Shown: positions 1-7,993 of the stretch, piece after piece
Numbering within the stretch: the stretch's first letter is position 1
Layout: each line of letters begins with the position of its first letter
From: Sulfurospirillum sp.
Lineage (GTDB): Bacteria; Campylobacterota; Campylobacteria; Campylobacterales; Sulfurospirillaceae
NCBI GenBank assembly: GCA_016744795.1
Contig: JADGDR010000003.1
Location: 1-64,000 of the forward strand
Length of the DNA stretch: 64,000 bases
Direction: 5' to 3'
Position numbers and translations under genes: made by a program
The notes under the pieces: model-generated
The model's database searches: none
What the model was told of the DNA's origin: nothing
The model's input: only the letters and a program-made list of their open reading frames with translations

Positions 1-50
1 GCTCCAGCATAATCTGTTGGTGCTATAGTAGCAAATTTTTCGTAATTCAT
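1..50 (-). CDS. Start of an unidentified gene, cut by the window edge
   Basis: Only the first 16 complete codons are present, reading leftward from an ATG at 48-50. The peptide begins MNYEKFATIAPTDYAG. A good ribosome binding site (AGGAG) lies just upstream, which supports the start. Too little is present to name a product; it is recorded so that the edge is not mistaken for empty sequence. Confidence 0.6.
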   Translation of the reverse strand, partial: MNYEKFATIAPTDYAG

Positions 51-140
51 TTTATCTCCTTTGGTTCATTTATACCGTAATTTATTTAAGTTTAAAATCA
101 CATTATTAATGTTAATTTTTAAAACATGTCAATATAAAGA

Positions 141-437
141 TTATTCTTCTTTCTCTTCTTTTGGTCTATAACCCTCAGTAGATATAATTTCCATATAGAA
201 GCTATCACAGTTTGCCTCACTTGCTTCATCTATATGTTTTGTAATATCAACAAATTCTATAGATTGAGGTTCTTCATCATTTTTACCAAACTTACATTTT
301 AAATCCCAAAAATCGACATCTTCAGGAAGATTCTTTCTTTTCTCTCTTTTTATATACTTTCTTATCTCATGCTTTATAGCATCTAGTTGTCTTTCTGGGT
401 TTTTATTGCCCTCTTTTAAATTAAATATTTTTTTCAT
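141..437 (-). CDS. Small conserved protein, DUF6172-like
   Basis: A 98-residue charged cytosolic protein with no signal peptide or membrane segment. The N-terminal half (KHEIRKYIKREKRKNLPE followed by DVDFWDLKCKFG) matches my memory of the DUF6172 family, whose function is unknown to me. The ATG at 437 is preferred over the TTG one codon earlier because GGAA stands five bases upstream of it. The start overlaps the end of the upstream wHTH-like gene by 17 bases, so the two are probably co-translated. Confidence 0.75.
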   Translation of the reverse strand: MKKIFNLKEGNKNPERQLDAIKHEIRKYIKREKRKNLPEDVDFWDLKCKFGKNDEEPQSIEFVDITKHIDEASEANCDSFYMEIISTEGYRPKEEKEE

Positions 438-660
438 CAAATTCCTTTATATTTTTTTCTATCTTCTCATCCCAAAGAACATAAGCACGTTTTCCATTTG
501 ACTTAGTTTCGCCACCTGCAGTTTTACCCTCTTTTGTAAGATGATAGTCTTTATTCTTTTTTTCAAGATAGCCCATTTGAGTAAATTTTTTGTTTAATTC
601 ATTTGTTTTCATCTCTAGCTTTAAAGCTAATTTTGAAGTTGTTAATTGTGTTTTTGCCAT
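421..660 (-). CDS. Small winged-helix-like protein
   Basis: A 79-residue protein starting MAKTQLTTSKLALKLEMKTN. The pattern (helix, TTSKLALKL, then ELNKKFTQMGYLEKK and a Lys/Gly-rich wing) resembles the winged-helix fold of phage antirepressor C-terminal (KilA-C-like) domains, so DNA binding is plausible. That is inference from pattern only. The internal ATG at 658-660 is chosen because GGAA lies just upstream; an ATG five codons earlier lacks such support. First gene of a two-gene unit with the DUF6172-like protein. Confidence 0.6.
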   Translation of the reverse strand: MAKTQLTTSKLALKLEMKTNELNKKFTQMGYLEKKNKDYHLTKEGKTAGGETKSNGKRAYVLWDEKIEKNIKEFDEKNI

Positions 661-739
661 TGCATTTCCTTTCAAGCTGAATTATACCTCGTATAGTGTA
701 AAATACTCCTATGCTAAAAAACAAAAAAAAGAGGAACAT

Positions 740-814
740 TTGTGGCATATGGAATCAGCACAGTATAAAAACTATATGCAAAATACAAAAATGATTATCC
801 CTTCTGTTTTATAA
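740..814 (+). CDS. Possible 24-residue peptide or gene remnant
   Basis: GAGGA at 731-735 precedes a TTG at 740, giving a 24-residue peptide (MWHMESAQYKNYMQNTKMII, then PSVL). It ends inside the 3' end of the convergent lipoprotein gene. The sequence looks protein-like rather than random, so it may be the N-terminal stub of a gene truncated when the lipoprotein gene came to lie against it. I do not recognise the parent protein. Weakly supported. Confidence 0.25.
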   Translation: MWHMESAQYKNYMQNTKMIIPSVL

Positions 815-1298
815 AATTAAACACCTTTAAACGCATCTCTTTTTCACTATTCATTCTAATTGGCTTACTCAAAGATAATGTTCGTGAAAGTGCATTACTT
901 CTTATGCCATTTTTAAACACTTCACCTTTAAATCTAAGCCTTTCAAATGAACAAGGATACTCTTTTGCTTTACACTCTGAGTTGCCACTAAAAAGTACAG
1001 CTTGAGTATATTTGTTTGAAATATCTTGAAAACTATTTTGCATATCTAACTTCTCTTCAGAATTTAAATACAAATATTTATCTTCTTTCTCTGTAAAACT
1101 TATTGTTCCATCTTTCCACTTTTTTTTGCTTTTAGCGTAGTATTTTATCTCTCTTAGTTGTATGTTTTTTATAGTTATCACTCTATCATAGATGATAGTA
1201 TTTGTAGTTTTCCAAGCATAGTTAACATCCAACCTTTGACTAGAACAAGCACTAAACAAAAGTGCTATAATTGCAAATATACTAAGCTTGTACAACAC
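795..1298 (-). CDS. Hypothetical lipoprotein
   Basis: 167 residues. The N terminus is a lipoprotein signal: a hydrophobic stretch ending LLFSAC, with the acylated cysteine at about residue 18. The mature part has a Cys pair (SECKAKEYPC) that could form a disulfide in the periplasm. No recognised domain. Translation starts at a GTG (1296-1298) two bases after the stop of the parvulin gene, so the two are co-transcribed. A periplasmic lipoprotein tied to a peptidyl-prolyl isomerase is suggestive but not evidence of a joint function. Confidence 0.75.
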   Translation of the reverse strand: MLYKLSIFAIIALLFSACSSQRLDVNYAWKTTNTIIYDRVITIKNIQLREIKYYAKSKKKWKDGTISFTEKEDKYLYLNSEEKLDMQNSFQDISNKYTQAVLFSGNSECKAKEYPCSFERLRFKGEVFKNGIRSNALSRTLSLSKPIRMNSEKEMRLKVFNFIKQKG

Positions 1299-1300
1299 TG

Positions 1301-1585
1301 TTATTTGTCTCTTGAAGTTATTTTAATAAGATGAAAACCAAACTCAGTTTTGATAGGACCATGTACTACATTTAATTCATCTTTAAAAATGACTTTATCA
1401 AATTCAGCTACCATCATTCCTTTAGCAAATTTTCCTAGATCTCCACCTTTACTACCTGAGGGACATTGTGAAAACTTTTTAGCTGCTTCTTCAAATGTAG
1501 TCTCCTTAGACTTTATCTCTTTTTTTAATTTATTACATAACTTTTCTGTTTCTACTAAAATATGTCTTGCCGTTGCTGTTGCCAT
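1301..1585 (-). CDS. ppiC: Parvulin-type peptidyl-prolyl cis-trans isomerase
   Basis: A 94-residue, single-domain parvulin, the size of E. coli PpiC. Conserved elements are visible in order: ARHILV at residues 6-11, FEEAAKKFSQCPSGSKGGDLG around 31-51, and the C-terminal GFHLIKI. It catalyses proline isomerisation during folding. There is no signal peptide, so it is cytosolic. It is the first gene of a unit with the lipoprotein. An 18-bp perfect palindrome lies 17 bases upstream of the start. Confidence 0.92.
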   Translation of the reverse strand: MATATARHILVETEKLCNKLKKEIKSKETTFEEAAKKFSQCPSGSKGGDLGKFAKGMMVAEFDKVIFKDELNVVHGPIKTEFGFHLIKITSRDK

Positions 1586-1601
1586 TTATATACCTTTGTT
1601 T

Positions 1602-1619
1602 TTCTTTACATGTAAAGAA
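1602..1619. repeat. 18-bp perfect palindrome, best copy of the iterated motif
   Basis: TTCTTTACATGTAAAGAA is perfectly self-complementary. It lies between the parvulin and alcohol dehydrogenase genes and is the longest member of the ACATGT-centred family found across the window. An operator role is possible at this position, but most other copies lie inside genes. Confidence 0.85.
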
Positions 1620-1708
1620 TTTTATAAGTGTGATTATATCTAAAATAATAGATAAATTTACCCTATATTAAACTCCTAATACTATAATAAAAGAAAAAAG
1701 GTACGAAT

Positions 1709-2845
1709 ATGAATTTCACATATCACAATCCAACAGCCATAGAGTTTGGTGAGGGGAAAATCTACTCAATGACCAAATACATAGATAAAAGCAAAAGAAT
1801 TTTAGTGGTTTATGGCGGAGGTTCAATCAAAGGTAATGGAGTTTATGACCAAGTTGATGGAGCTTTAGAAGATTATACTTGGTTTGAATTTAGTGGAGTT
1901 GAGCCAAATCCGACTATAGAGACTATGAATAAAGCAATACAAATTATAAAAGACAAAAAAATTGACTTTGTTTTAGCAGTTGGTGGAGGAAGTGTTATTG
2001 ATGGGTGTAAGTACCTTGTAGCTGCTGCTCTTTATGATGGTGATGGTTGGGATTTTGTAAACGGTACAAAAAAAGTAAATAAAGCAATTGATTTAGGAGT
2101 TATCTTGACTCTTCCTGCAACAGGTTCAGAATCAAATAGTGGCTCAGTAATGACTAAAAAGAGCACTACAGAAAAACGAGCTTTTATGTCACCTTATCTC
2201 TATCCAAAATTTGCTATTTTAGACCCACTAACTATGATAACTCTTAATGATAGACAACTTGGCAATGGACTTGTAGATGCTTTCGTACACACTTGCGAGC
2301 AATATTTAACATACCCAAATACCTCATTAGTTAACGATGGTTATGCTGAGACAATTTTAAAAGGTTTAGTTGCTCTTAGCGACAGTTGGGACAGAAGAGA
2401 TGAGACAATCTGGCAAGAAAATCTAATGTGGCTTGCAAACCAAGCACTAAATGGACTCATTGGCACTGGTGTTCCCCAAGACTGGGCTACTCATATGATA
2501 GGACATGAACTTACAGCATTTTATGACATTGACCATGCACGAACTCTCGCAGTAGTTCAGCCCCAACTTCTTAGAGTTATGAGCAAAGAAAAAGCTGAGA
2601 AGATTGCCCTGATGGGAAGAAATGTTTTTGGTATTATTGATGACAATGAAAAAGTCATAATAGAAATAGAAAAAATTTACCAAAAAGTTGGAATCTCAAC
2701 AAAGCTAAATGACTATAAAATAGATAATAAAGTTATTGCTAACGTAACTAATGGACTCAAAGAAAAAAACATGAGTACACTTGGTGAAAAAGGTGAAATA
2801 ACATTAGAAAAAGTCACTGATATTTTAACTAAAGCAATGTACTAA
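1709..2845 (+). CDS. Iron-containing alcohol/aldehyde dehydrogenase, YqhD-like
   Basis: 378 residues, the normal length for group III Fe-ADHs. The dinucleotide-binding motif VGGGSVIDG is at about 91-99 and the NADPH-type ATGSES at about 137-142. Metal ligands match YqhD: D190 and H194 in DAFVHTCEQY, H262 in THMIGH, and H276 in DIDHA. YqhD-type enzymes reduce aldehydes with NADPH, often as detoxification of lipid-peroxidation or glyoxal products. Purine-rich AAAAAAGG stands upstream. It is transcribed alone and convergent with the AraC gene, 12 bases apart. Substrate cannot be told from sequence. Confidence 0.92.
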   Translation: MNFTYHNPTAIEFGEGKIYSMTKYIDKSKRILVVYGGGSIKGNGVYDQVDGALEDYTWFEFSGVEPNPTIETMNKAIQIIKDKKIDFVLAVGGGSVIDGCKYLVAAALYDGDGWDFVNGTKKVNKAIDLGVILTLPATGSESNSGSVMTKKSTTEKRAFMSPYLYPKFAILDPLTMITLNDRQLGNGLVDAFVHTCEQYLTYPNTSLVNDGYAETILKGLVALSDSWDRRDETIWQENLMWLANQALNGLIGTGVPQDWATHMIGHELTAFYDIDHARTLAVVQPQLLRVMSKEKAEKIALMGRNVFGIIDDNEKVIIEIEKIYQKVGISTKLNDYKIDNKVIANVTNGLKEKNMSTLGEKGEITLEKVTDILTKAMY

Positions 2846-2857
2846 GTTTTTAATTTA

Positions 2858-3748
2858 TTAACAATAATAATAATATTTTCGTGTTTTCATAATTTCTTTA
2901 GGTCTTAATCCAAATCTTTTTGTAAAAGCATTTGAAAAGCTTGGAGTATATTTATAGCCTATTTTTTTAGATATTTCGTTTATATTAAGCTCACTCTTTT
3001 CTAAAAGTTTTTTTGCTTCTTGTAAACGATATTCTAAAGAGACACCATAAGGAGTTTCATTAAAAAACTGATTAAATCCTACTTTTAATTTAAAATCATT
3101 AATTGCAACCAATCTGGCCAATTCTTTAATGCTAGGAGGATTAGAAATGTTATTCATAAGAATTTCTTTTGCTTTATATATGGCATCTTTATCATCAGCT
3201 GATAATTTAATAGTTTTATTTATTTTTGATTTATCTTCTTCAAACAGATTTGTAAATTCTAGATAAAGCAGTTCTAAAATTTTTGACTCCATAAACATTT
3301 TTTCTAATTTGCCTTCATAATTATTATGAAAGATTTCTTGTGCAATTAATTGTGTTTTTTGATTTGTTTTTTGATAACTTACATTTTCTATATTTTTATT
3401 GCTTTGAAAAAAATCAATATATTTTTCAGTATGTATATTTTCTGGTAAATTTTTTTCAATAAACTCTTTACTAATTACTAATTGTAAAAACTGTTTATAA
3501 GTATTTTTTTTTATTTTAGATATGCCTTCATCTTCATTTATTAAATCTATAATGGTATGCTTTTTTTTAGTTTTGATAGTATAATTATTTAACAGACTTA
3601 TATATTCATTTTCATCATCTTTTTCAAGATTTATATATAGAATCAAACCATTAATTTGACTTTTTCGTAAATTTGAAAAATCTTTATCAAAAAATTCATC
3701 GACCTTATGCACGGTTATATGGCTATTTATTTTATGCTCAGCTATCAT
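2858..3748 (-). CDS. AraC-family transcriptional regulator
   Basis: 296 residues. The C-terminal ~100 residues are the AraC DNA-binding domain with two helix-turn-helices: SIKELARLVAINDFKLKVGF and INEISKKIGYKYTPSFSNAF, followed by FGLRPKEI. This is the PchR-like subtype, which commonly controls siderophore-receptor genes. The N-terminal 180 residues are not recognised and presumably sense the ligand. It is divergent from the TonB-dependent receptor at 3861, sharing a 112-bp promoter region, so it most likely controls that receptor and perhaps itself. Confidence 0.9.
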   Translation of the reverse strand: MIAEHKINSHITVHKVDEFFDKDFSNLRKSQINGLILYINLEKDDENEYISLLNNYTIKTKKKHTIIDLINEDEGISKIKKNTYKQFLQLVISKEFIEKNLPENIHTEKYIDFFQSNKNIENVSYQKTNQKTQLIAQEIFHNNYEGKLEKMFMESKILELLYLEFTNLFEEDKSKINKTIKLSADDKDAIYKAKEILMNNISNPPSIKELARLVAINDFKLKVGFNQFFNETPYGVSLEYRLQEAKKLLEKSELNINEISKKIGYKYTPSFSNAFTKRFGLRPKEIMKTRKYYYYC

Positions 3749-3805
3749 AAAATCCCTTTTAAATAAAAAATAATGTATTTTAAATATTTATACACTTGAT
3801 TTTAA

Positions 3806-3824
3806 GAATCATTATTGATTATAC
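3806..3824. promoter_or_regulatory. Possible Fur-like operator
   Basis: GAATCATTATTGATTATAC between the divergent AraC and receptor genes resembles the A+T-rich Fur consensus, with imperfect symmetry. Position in a receptor promoter makes it plausible, but base composition alone generates near matches in this genome. Confidence 0.3.
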
Positions 3825-3860
3825 TGTTGATTACTTAAAGTTTAATAAATAAGGATTTTC

Positions 3861-5849
3861 ATGACAAAAAAAACTATGGTACTTTCACTAGGTCTTTCAT
3901 TACTTTTAGCAAATAATATTTTTGCAAAAGAGATACAAGAGTTAGGAAACATAACTGTAACAGCACAAAAAACAGAAGAAAATATGCAAAGTGTGCCTAT
4001 ATCTTTAACTGTTTTTGATGAGCTCTCTCTTAAGGACAAAAATATAAAATCTATTAAAGATATAGCTTATTATACGCCAAATCTACTATTATTTGATTCA
4101 GGTGGATTTGGAGGTTTAGCACCAACAATTAGAGGAATAAGCACAGATCCTCAGTTATCTTCAAGTTCGGTTAGTATTTATATTGATGGTATTCCTTTTG
4201 ATAGCAGCACAGCAACCAATATGCTTTTAAAAAATGTACAAAGAGTTGAAGTGCTAAAAGGTCCACAAGGAACACTTTATGGGAAAAATGCTGAAGCTGG
4301 AGTATTAAACATTGTTACAAATAAGCCAAATAATGAACTCATAAGTGAATTAGATGTAGAGTTTGGAGAAGACAATAAAAGAGAATACGCAGCAAGTATT
4401 AGTGGTCCTATCATAAAAGATAAATTCTACATGGGTCTTGATGTAAAACACTATGAAAAGGATGGTTTTCTTTATAATTCAAATTTAAAAAGAAATGAAA
4501 ATGATAGAAAAAACAACTTTGCAAAACTTTATCTTCGTTTAACTCCAAATGAAAATTTAAACATCTCTCTAATTTCTTCAATTTTAAAAAGAAATGATGG
4601 AACAATTTCACAAAACAATATAGGAGTAAAAGATAATAGAGTTACCACTAGTGATTTAATTGGTTACATAAAAAATACTACAAAAACATCTGCACTAAAA
4701 GTAGAATATACACTCAATAATTATAAACTAGAATCAATTACCTCATATAAAAAATATGTCGATAATAGACTAGGAGATTTTGACTTTTCTGCAGGCGTAC
4801 CATACACATTTCATAGCAAAGTCGACATACCTTTAACAGATTTATCTCAAGAGTTAAAATTAAGTTTTACAGATGATAAAATGACATGGTTGACTGGTTT
4901 GTCTGCAACTAAAAATAAAATTGAAGGAGGATACACTCTTGCTTCTTCAATACCTGGCAAAACTGGTACATATTTAAGCACAACTAACGAAGACTCTATT
5001 GGAATATTCACTCATATGGATTACAAGCTAACAGATGAGCTTTCTATTCTTGGAGGTATTAGATACGATAAAATTAACAGTGAATTTGATTATAAAAAAA
5101 CCAATGTTCAACTAAATAAATCTTTTGATGCAATTTCGCCAAAAATTTCATTGAAATACCAAATCAACCAAGATAAAATGCTTTATGCTACTATTTCAAA
5201 AGGCTATAAAGGTGGAGGATTTTATCAATTCGCTCCTATTGATAAAATATCTTTTGATTCTGAAACTATTTGGAATTACGAAATAGGTTCAAAAAACTCT
5301 TTTTTCGATAATAATTTAATATTTAATACATCATTATATTATATGGACATTTCAGATATGCAAGTAATGACTGCAATTGATAATGCAAGTAGTTATATAT
5401 CGAATGCAGGTACTGCTACTTCTAAAGGTATTGAATTTGAACTAAACTATAAAATAAACGATGAAATAACTATATTTTCGGCTCTAGGATACAATAAAAC
5501 TGTATTTGGTGAATTTAGTGATGCTTCTGGTAATTATGAAGGAAATTATAATCCTTATGCTCCTAAATATAGCTACAACCTAGCAATACAATACAGAGCT
5601 AAAGGATACTACGCAAGAGCAGATTTAAATGGAGTTGGAGACATGTATTTAAATAGATCTAACAGTCTAAAACAAGATGCATATAAGCTTGTAAACTTAA
5701 AAGTTGGATACGAAGCGAAGGATTATGATATTTATCTGTACGGTAAAAACATATTTAATAAAGAGCATGATACAGAAGGTCTCTATGATTATTATACTGT
5801 AGTTTCAGAACCAAGAGAAATAGGCATACATTTAGCATATAGGTTTTAA
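3861..5849 (+). CDS. TonB-dependent outer-membrane receptor
   Basis: 662 residues. A Sec signal peptide (residues 1-22, ending FA) is followed by a TonB box-like NITVTA near 28-33. A plug domain runs to about residue 150, including the conserved VEVLKGPQGTLYGKNA. The 22-strand barrel ends in an aromatic residue (YRF), as needed for BAM assembly. Such receptors import ferric siderophores, haem, cobalamin or similar ligands. The divergent PchR-like regulator favours a siderophore. No TonB/ExbBD or ABC transporter genes are adjacent, so energy and inner-membrane transport must come from elsewhere. Confidence 0.92.
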   Translation: MTKKTMVLSLGLSLLLANNIFAKEIQELGNITVTAQKTEENMQSVPISLTVFDELSLKDKNIKSIKDIAYYTPNLLLFDSGGFGGLAPTIRGISTDPQLSSSSVSIYIDGIPFDSSTATNMLLKNVQRVEVLKGPQGTLYGKNAEAGVLNIVTNKPNNELISELDVEFGEDNKREYAASISGPIIKDKFYMGLDVKHYEKDGFLYNSNLKRNENDRKNNFAKLYLRLTPNENLNISLISSILKRNDGTISQNNIGVKDNRVTTSDLIGYIKNTTKTSALKVEYTLNNYKLESITSYKKYVDNRLGDFDFSAGVPYTFHSKVDIPLTDLSQELKLSFTDDKMTWLTGLSATKNKIEGGYTLASSIPGKTGTYLSTTNEDSIGIFTHMDYKLTDELSILGGIRYDKINSEFDYKKTNVQLNKSFDAISPKISLKYQINQDKMLYATISKGYKGGGFYQFAPIDKISFDSETIWNYEIGSKNSFFDNNLIFNTSLYYMDISDMQVMTAIDNASSYISNAGTATSKGIEFELNYKINDEITIFSALGYNKTVFGEFSDASGNYEGNYNPYAPKYSYNLAIQYRAKGYYARADLNGVGDMYLNRSNSLKQDAYKLVNLKVGYEAKDYDIYLYGKNIFNKEHDTEGLYDYYTVVSEPREIGIHLAYRF

Positions 5850-5860
5850 TATACTCTTTA

Positions 5861-5889
5861 AACCAACAAGTGAAAACCACTTGTTGGTT
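5861..5889. terminator. Hairpin between convergent genes
   Basis: A 12-bp perfect stem (AACCAACAAGTG / CACTTGTTGGTT) with a 5-base loop lies between the receptor and the convergent desulfurase-like gene. There is no clear T run on either side, so it is a probable, possibly bidirectional, terminator. Confidence 0.6.
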
Positions 5890-5939
5890 CAGCTTATCAA
5901 TGAGAAAAATAACTCATAAAAACCACTAATTTACAATCA

Positions 5940-7193
5940 TTATAAAACTTTTATAGCCTCTTCTATCGCATTTAGAAGTATGTCTATTTCTTGCTTCGTA
6001 TGAGTAAAATGTATGCTTATTCTTATCCAACCAGGCTTTTCATCAAAATCTTGTCCATCTTCAAGTTTCAATAAGTCATGTCCATAAGGTCCTGCGCAAC
6101 TGCAACCTGCCCGTGTTTGTATACCGAACTCATCTGAAAGATATTTAGATATATCATAAGGATTTATGCCTTTAAAGTTCAAAGAAAAAATAGGAAGTTT
6201 TTTCTGATCAAAACTACAATACAGCTTTACACCACTTATCTGTTTTACTCTAGTTCCAAAGTGATTTTTTAACTCTTTCTCTTTTTCTTCTATAACATCT
6301 AAGCCTATCTTATTTCTAAGATTATATGCCAAAGAGGCTCTTATAAACTGTATTATCCCTGGAGTTCCTGCATTTTCTTTCATCTCAAAATCATCTAAAA
6401 AGTTATGTGATTTTCTTGAAACATAAGCAACAGTTCCACCACCTGCAAATGTTGGTTTTATTTCAGTACAAAGCTCTTTTTTTATAACTAAAAGACCACA
6501 ACTAGCTACTCCTCCCAAAAGTTTATGAGGTGACAAAAACAGTGCATCATAATAGTTACAATCTATGTTCATATAAGGTGAAGCTGCTGCTGCATCTAAA
6601 CATAAAATACCACCATATTTTTTTATCATCTCATAAATAGCTTTATAGTTACTCAACACTCCTGTTACATTTGAAGCAACCGAAAAAGAAGCTATGATTT
6701 CTCTATTTTGATACTTTTCTAGTTTTTTTTCCAAACAATCTAAATCAATACACTCTTTTCCATTGAGTGGAATTCTTACAACTTCGCACAAACCTTCACG
6801 AAAACTTATCTCATTTGAGTGATGCTCATAAGGTCCTATTAATACTAATGGTAACTCTTTGGGTTTTATTTTATATCTACTTCTTGTTTTTGGAGGTATA
6901 TATATACCAAGAAGTTCTTGAAACTTTTTAATAGCTCCTGTTGCCCCTGTTCCTGTTGGAAGCAGATAAAATCTCTCATCAATTTCTAATGCTTTTTTTA
7001 AATCAACTCTTGCTTTTGCATATAATTTACTAATAGCTACTGCATTTGAAGAGACTTCTGAATGTGTATTTGCATATGATTTTAATATTTTTTGTATTTT
7101 TTTCTCTATTGGAGTATACGCTTGCCCTGAAGCTGTATAGTCAAAGTAAAGTACACCTTTATTCGATATTATATTTTCTCTAATTTTCTTCAT
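5940..7193 (-). CDS. Class V aminotransferase, cysteine-desulfurase-like
   Basis: 417 residues, a PLP enzyme of the SufS/CsdA type. The PLP lysine is in LSPHKLLGG near residue 225. The probable persulfide cysteine region is RAGCSCAGPYGH near 364-366. PTGTGATGAIKKFQ near 80-93 matches the phosphate-binding region. It could release sulfur from cysteine, but the Cys-Ser-Cys motif and the lack of an IscU/SufE gene nearby leave the true substrate open. Stand-alone gene, convergent with the receptor. Confidence 0.85.
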   Translation of the reverse strand: MKKIRENIISNKGVLYFDYTASGQAYTPIEKKIQKILKSYANTHSEVSSNAVAISKLYAKARVDLKKALEIDERFYLLPTGTGATGAIKKFQELLGIYIPPKTRSRYKIKPKELPLVLIGPYEHHSNEISFREGLCEVVRIPLNGKECIDLDCLEKKLEKYQNREIIASFSVASNVTGVLSNYKAIYEMIKKYGGILCLDAAAASPYMNIDCNYYDALFLSPHKLLGGVASCGLLVIKKELCTEIKPTFAGGGTVAYVSRKSHNFLDDFEMKENAGTPGIIQFIRASLAYNLRNKIGLDVIEEKEKELKNHFGTRVKQISGVKLYCSFDQKKLPIFSLNFKGINPYDISKYLSDEFGIQTRAGCSCAGPYGHDLLKLEDGQDFDEKPGWIRISIHFTHTKQEIDILLNAIEEAIKVL

Positions 7194-7235
7194 GTGACAT
7201 TATACACTAGATATGAACAAATATATTGCGTTTTA

Positions 7236-7931
7236 TCAATCTTCCAAGAATTTTTCTAATGAATAAGCTATTTTTGGTATGGCAGTAGTTGCATTTTCAT
7301 AATAGATTTCATCAAAATACTCGTCATTTATAAGATTGTTTGCTTCAAGATTATTTAGTATATTATACTGGGCCCATTGACTAAGCATATCTACATTTAT
7401 GACCGCACCACTAGTACCAATGCAAACGAATACTTTACAATCTTCTAATTGTTTATAAAGCTCCTCATATTTTGGTGCAGACTCTCCAAAAAAAACTATA
7501 TTTGGTCTTAGTTTTATGTTACATGTAGGGCAATGTTTATCTCTGTTTTGTTTTTCATAAGCTATGTTTTCTATATAACTACACTTTTCACATTTAATCT
7601 CTCTCAAAAATCCATGAAGATGAAGTACGTCACTACACCCTGCTCTCTCGAACATGTCATCTACATTTTGAGTTATAATTGAAATTTTATCTGGATATCT
7701 TTCTTTTAGTTTAGCTATAGTTTTATGGGCTAAATTTGGTTCTTTATTCTCTATATCTTTACGTCTTGCATCATAAAAGTCAAGAGTCTCTTCCCTGTTT
7801 GTCTGTAAACACCCAGCAGTACAAATATCTGCAACATTATGTTTTTCCCACAACCCATCACTATCTCTAAAAGTAGAAATTCCACTATCAGCACTCACCC
7901 CTGCTCCACTAAATATCACTATTTTAGACAT
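7236..7931 (-). CDS. cobB: Sirtuin NAD-dependent protein deacylase
   Basis: 231 residues, a compact bacterial SIR2. The NAD-binding motif GAGVSADSGISTFR is at residues 8-21, TQNVDD near 87-92, and the catalytic histidine in LHLHGF at about 106. The zinc ribbon CEKC...CPTC is intact. The enzyme removes acyl groups from lysines using NAD. The start is supported by AGGAG, which directly abuts a copy of the iterated palindrome, so the palindrome lies in the 5' leader of this mRNA. Confidence 0.95.
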   Translation of the reverse strand: MSKIVIFSGAGVSADSGISTFRDSDGLWEKHNVADICTAGCLQTNREETLDFYDARRKDIENKEPNLAHKTIAKLKERYPDKISIITQNVDDMFERAGCSDVLHLHGFLREIKCEKCSYIENIAYEKQNRDKHCPTCNIKLRPNIVFFGESAPKYEELYKQLEDCKVFVCIGTSGAVINVDMLSQWAQYNILNNLEANNLINDEYFDEIYYENATTAIPKIAYSLEKFLED

Positions 7932-7939
7932 GATAACTC

Positions 7940-7953
7940 CTTTACATGTAAAG
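7940..7953. repeat. Iterated palindrome copy upstream of cobB
   Basis: Exact 14-bp CTTTACATGTAAAG, located in the short gap between divergent cobB and the antiporter gene, with its last bases forming part of the cobB ribosome binding site. Confidence 0.85.
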
Positions 7954-7993
7954 ATATAGCTTATTTTATCAAAATTTATAGTAAAATATATTT

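Noticed and set aside
5645-5650. Isolated ACATGT hexamers (for example 124, 5644, 7653, 32483, 57203)
   Set aside because: They lack the flanking TT...AA of the iterated motif and occur at about the rate expected for a hexamer, so they were not counted.
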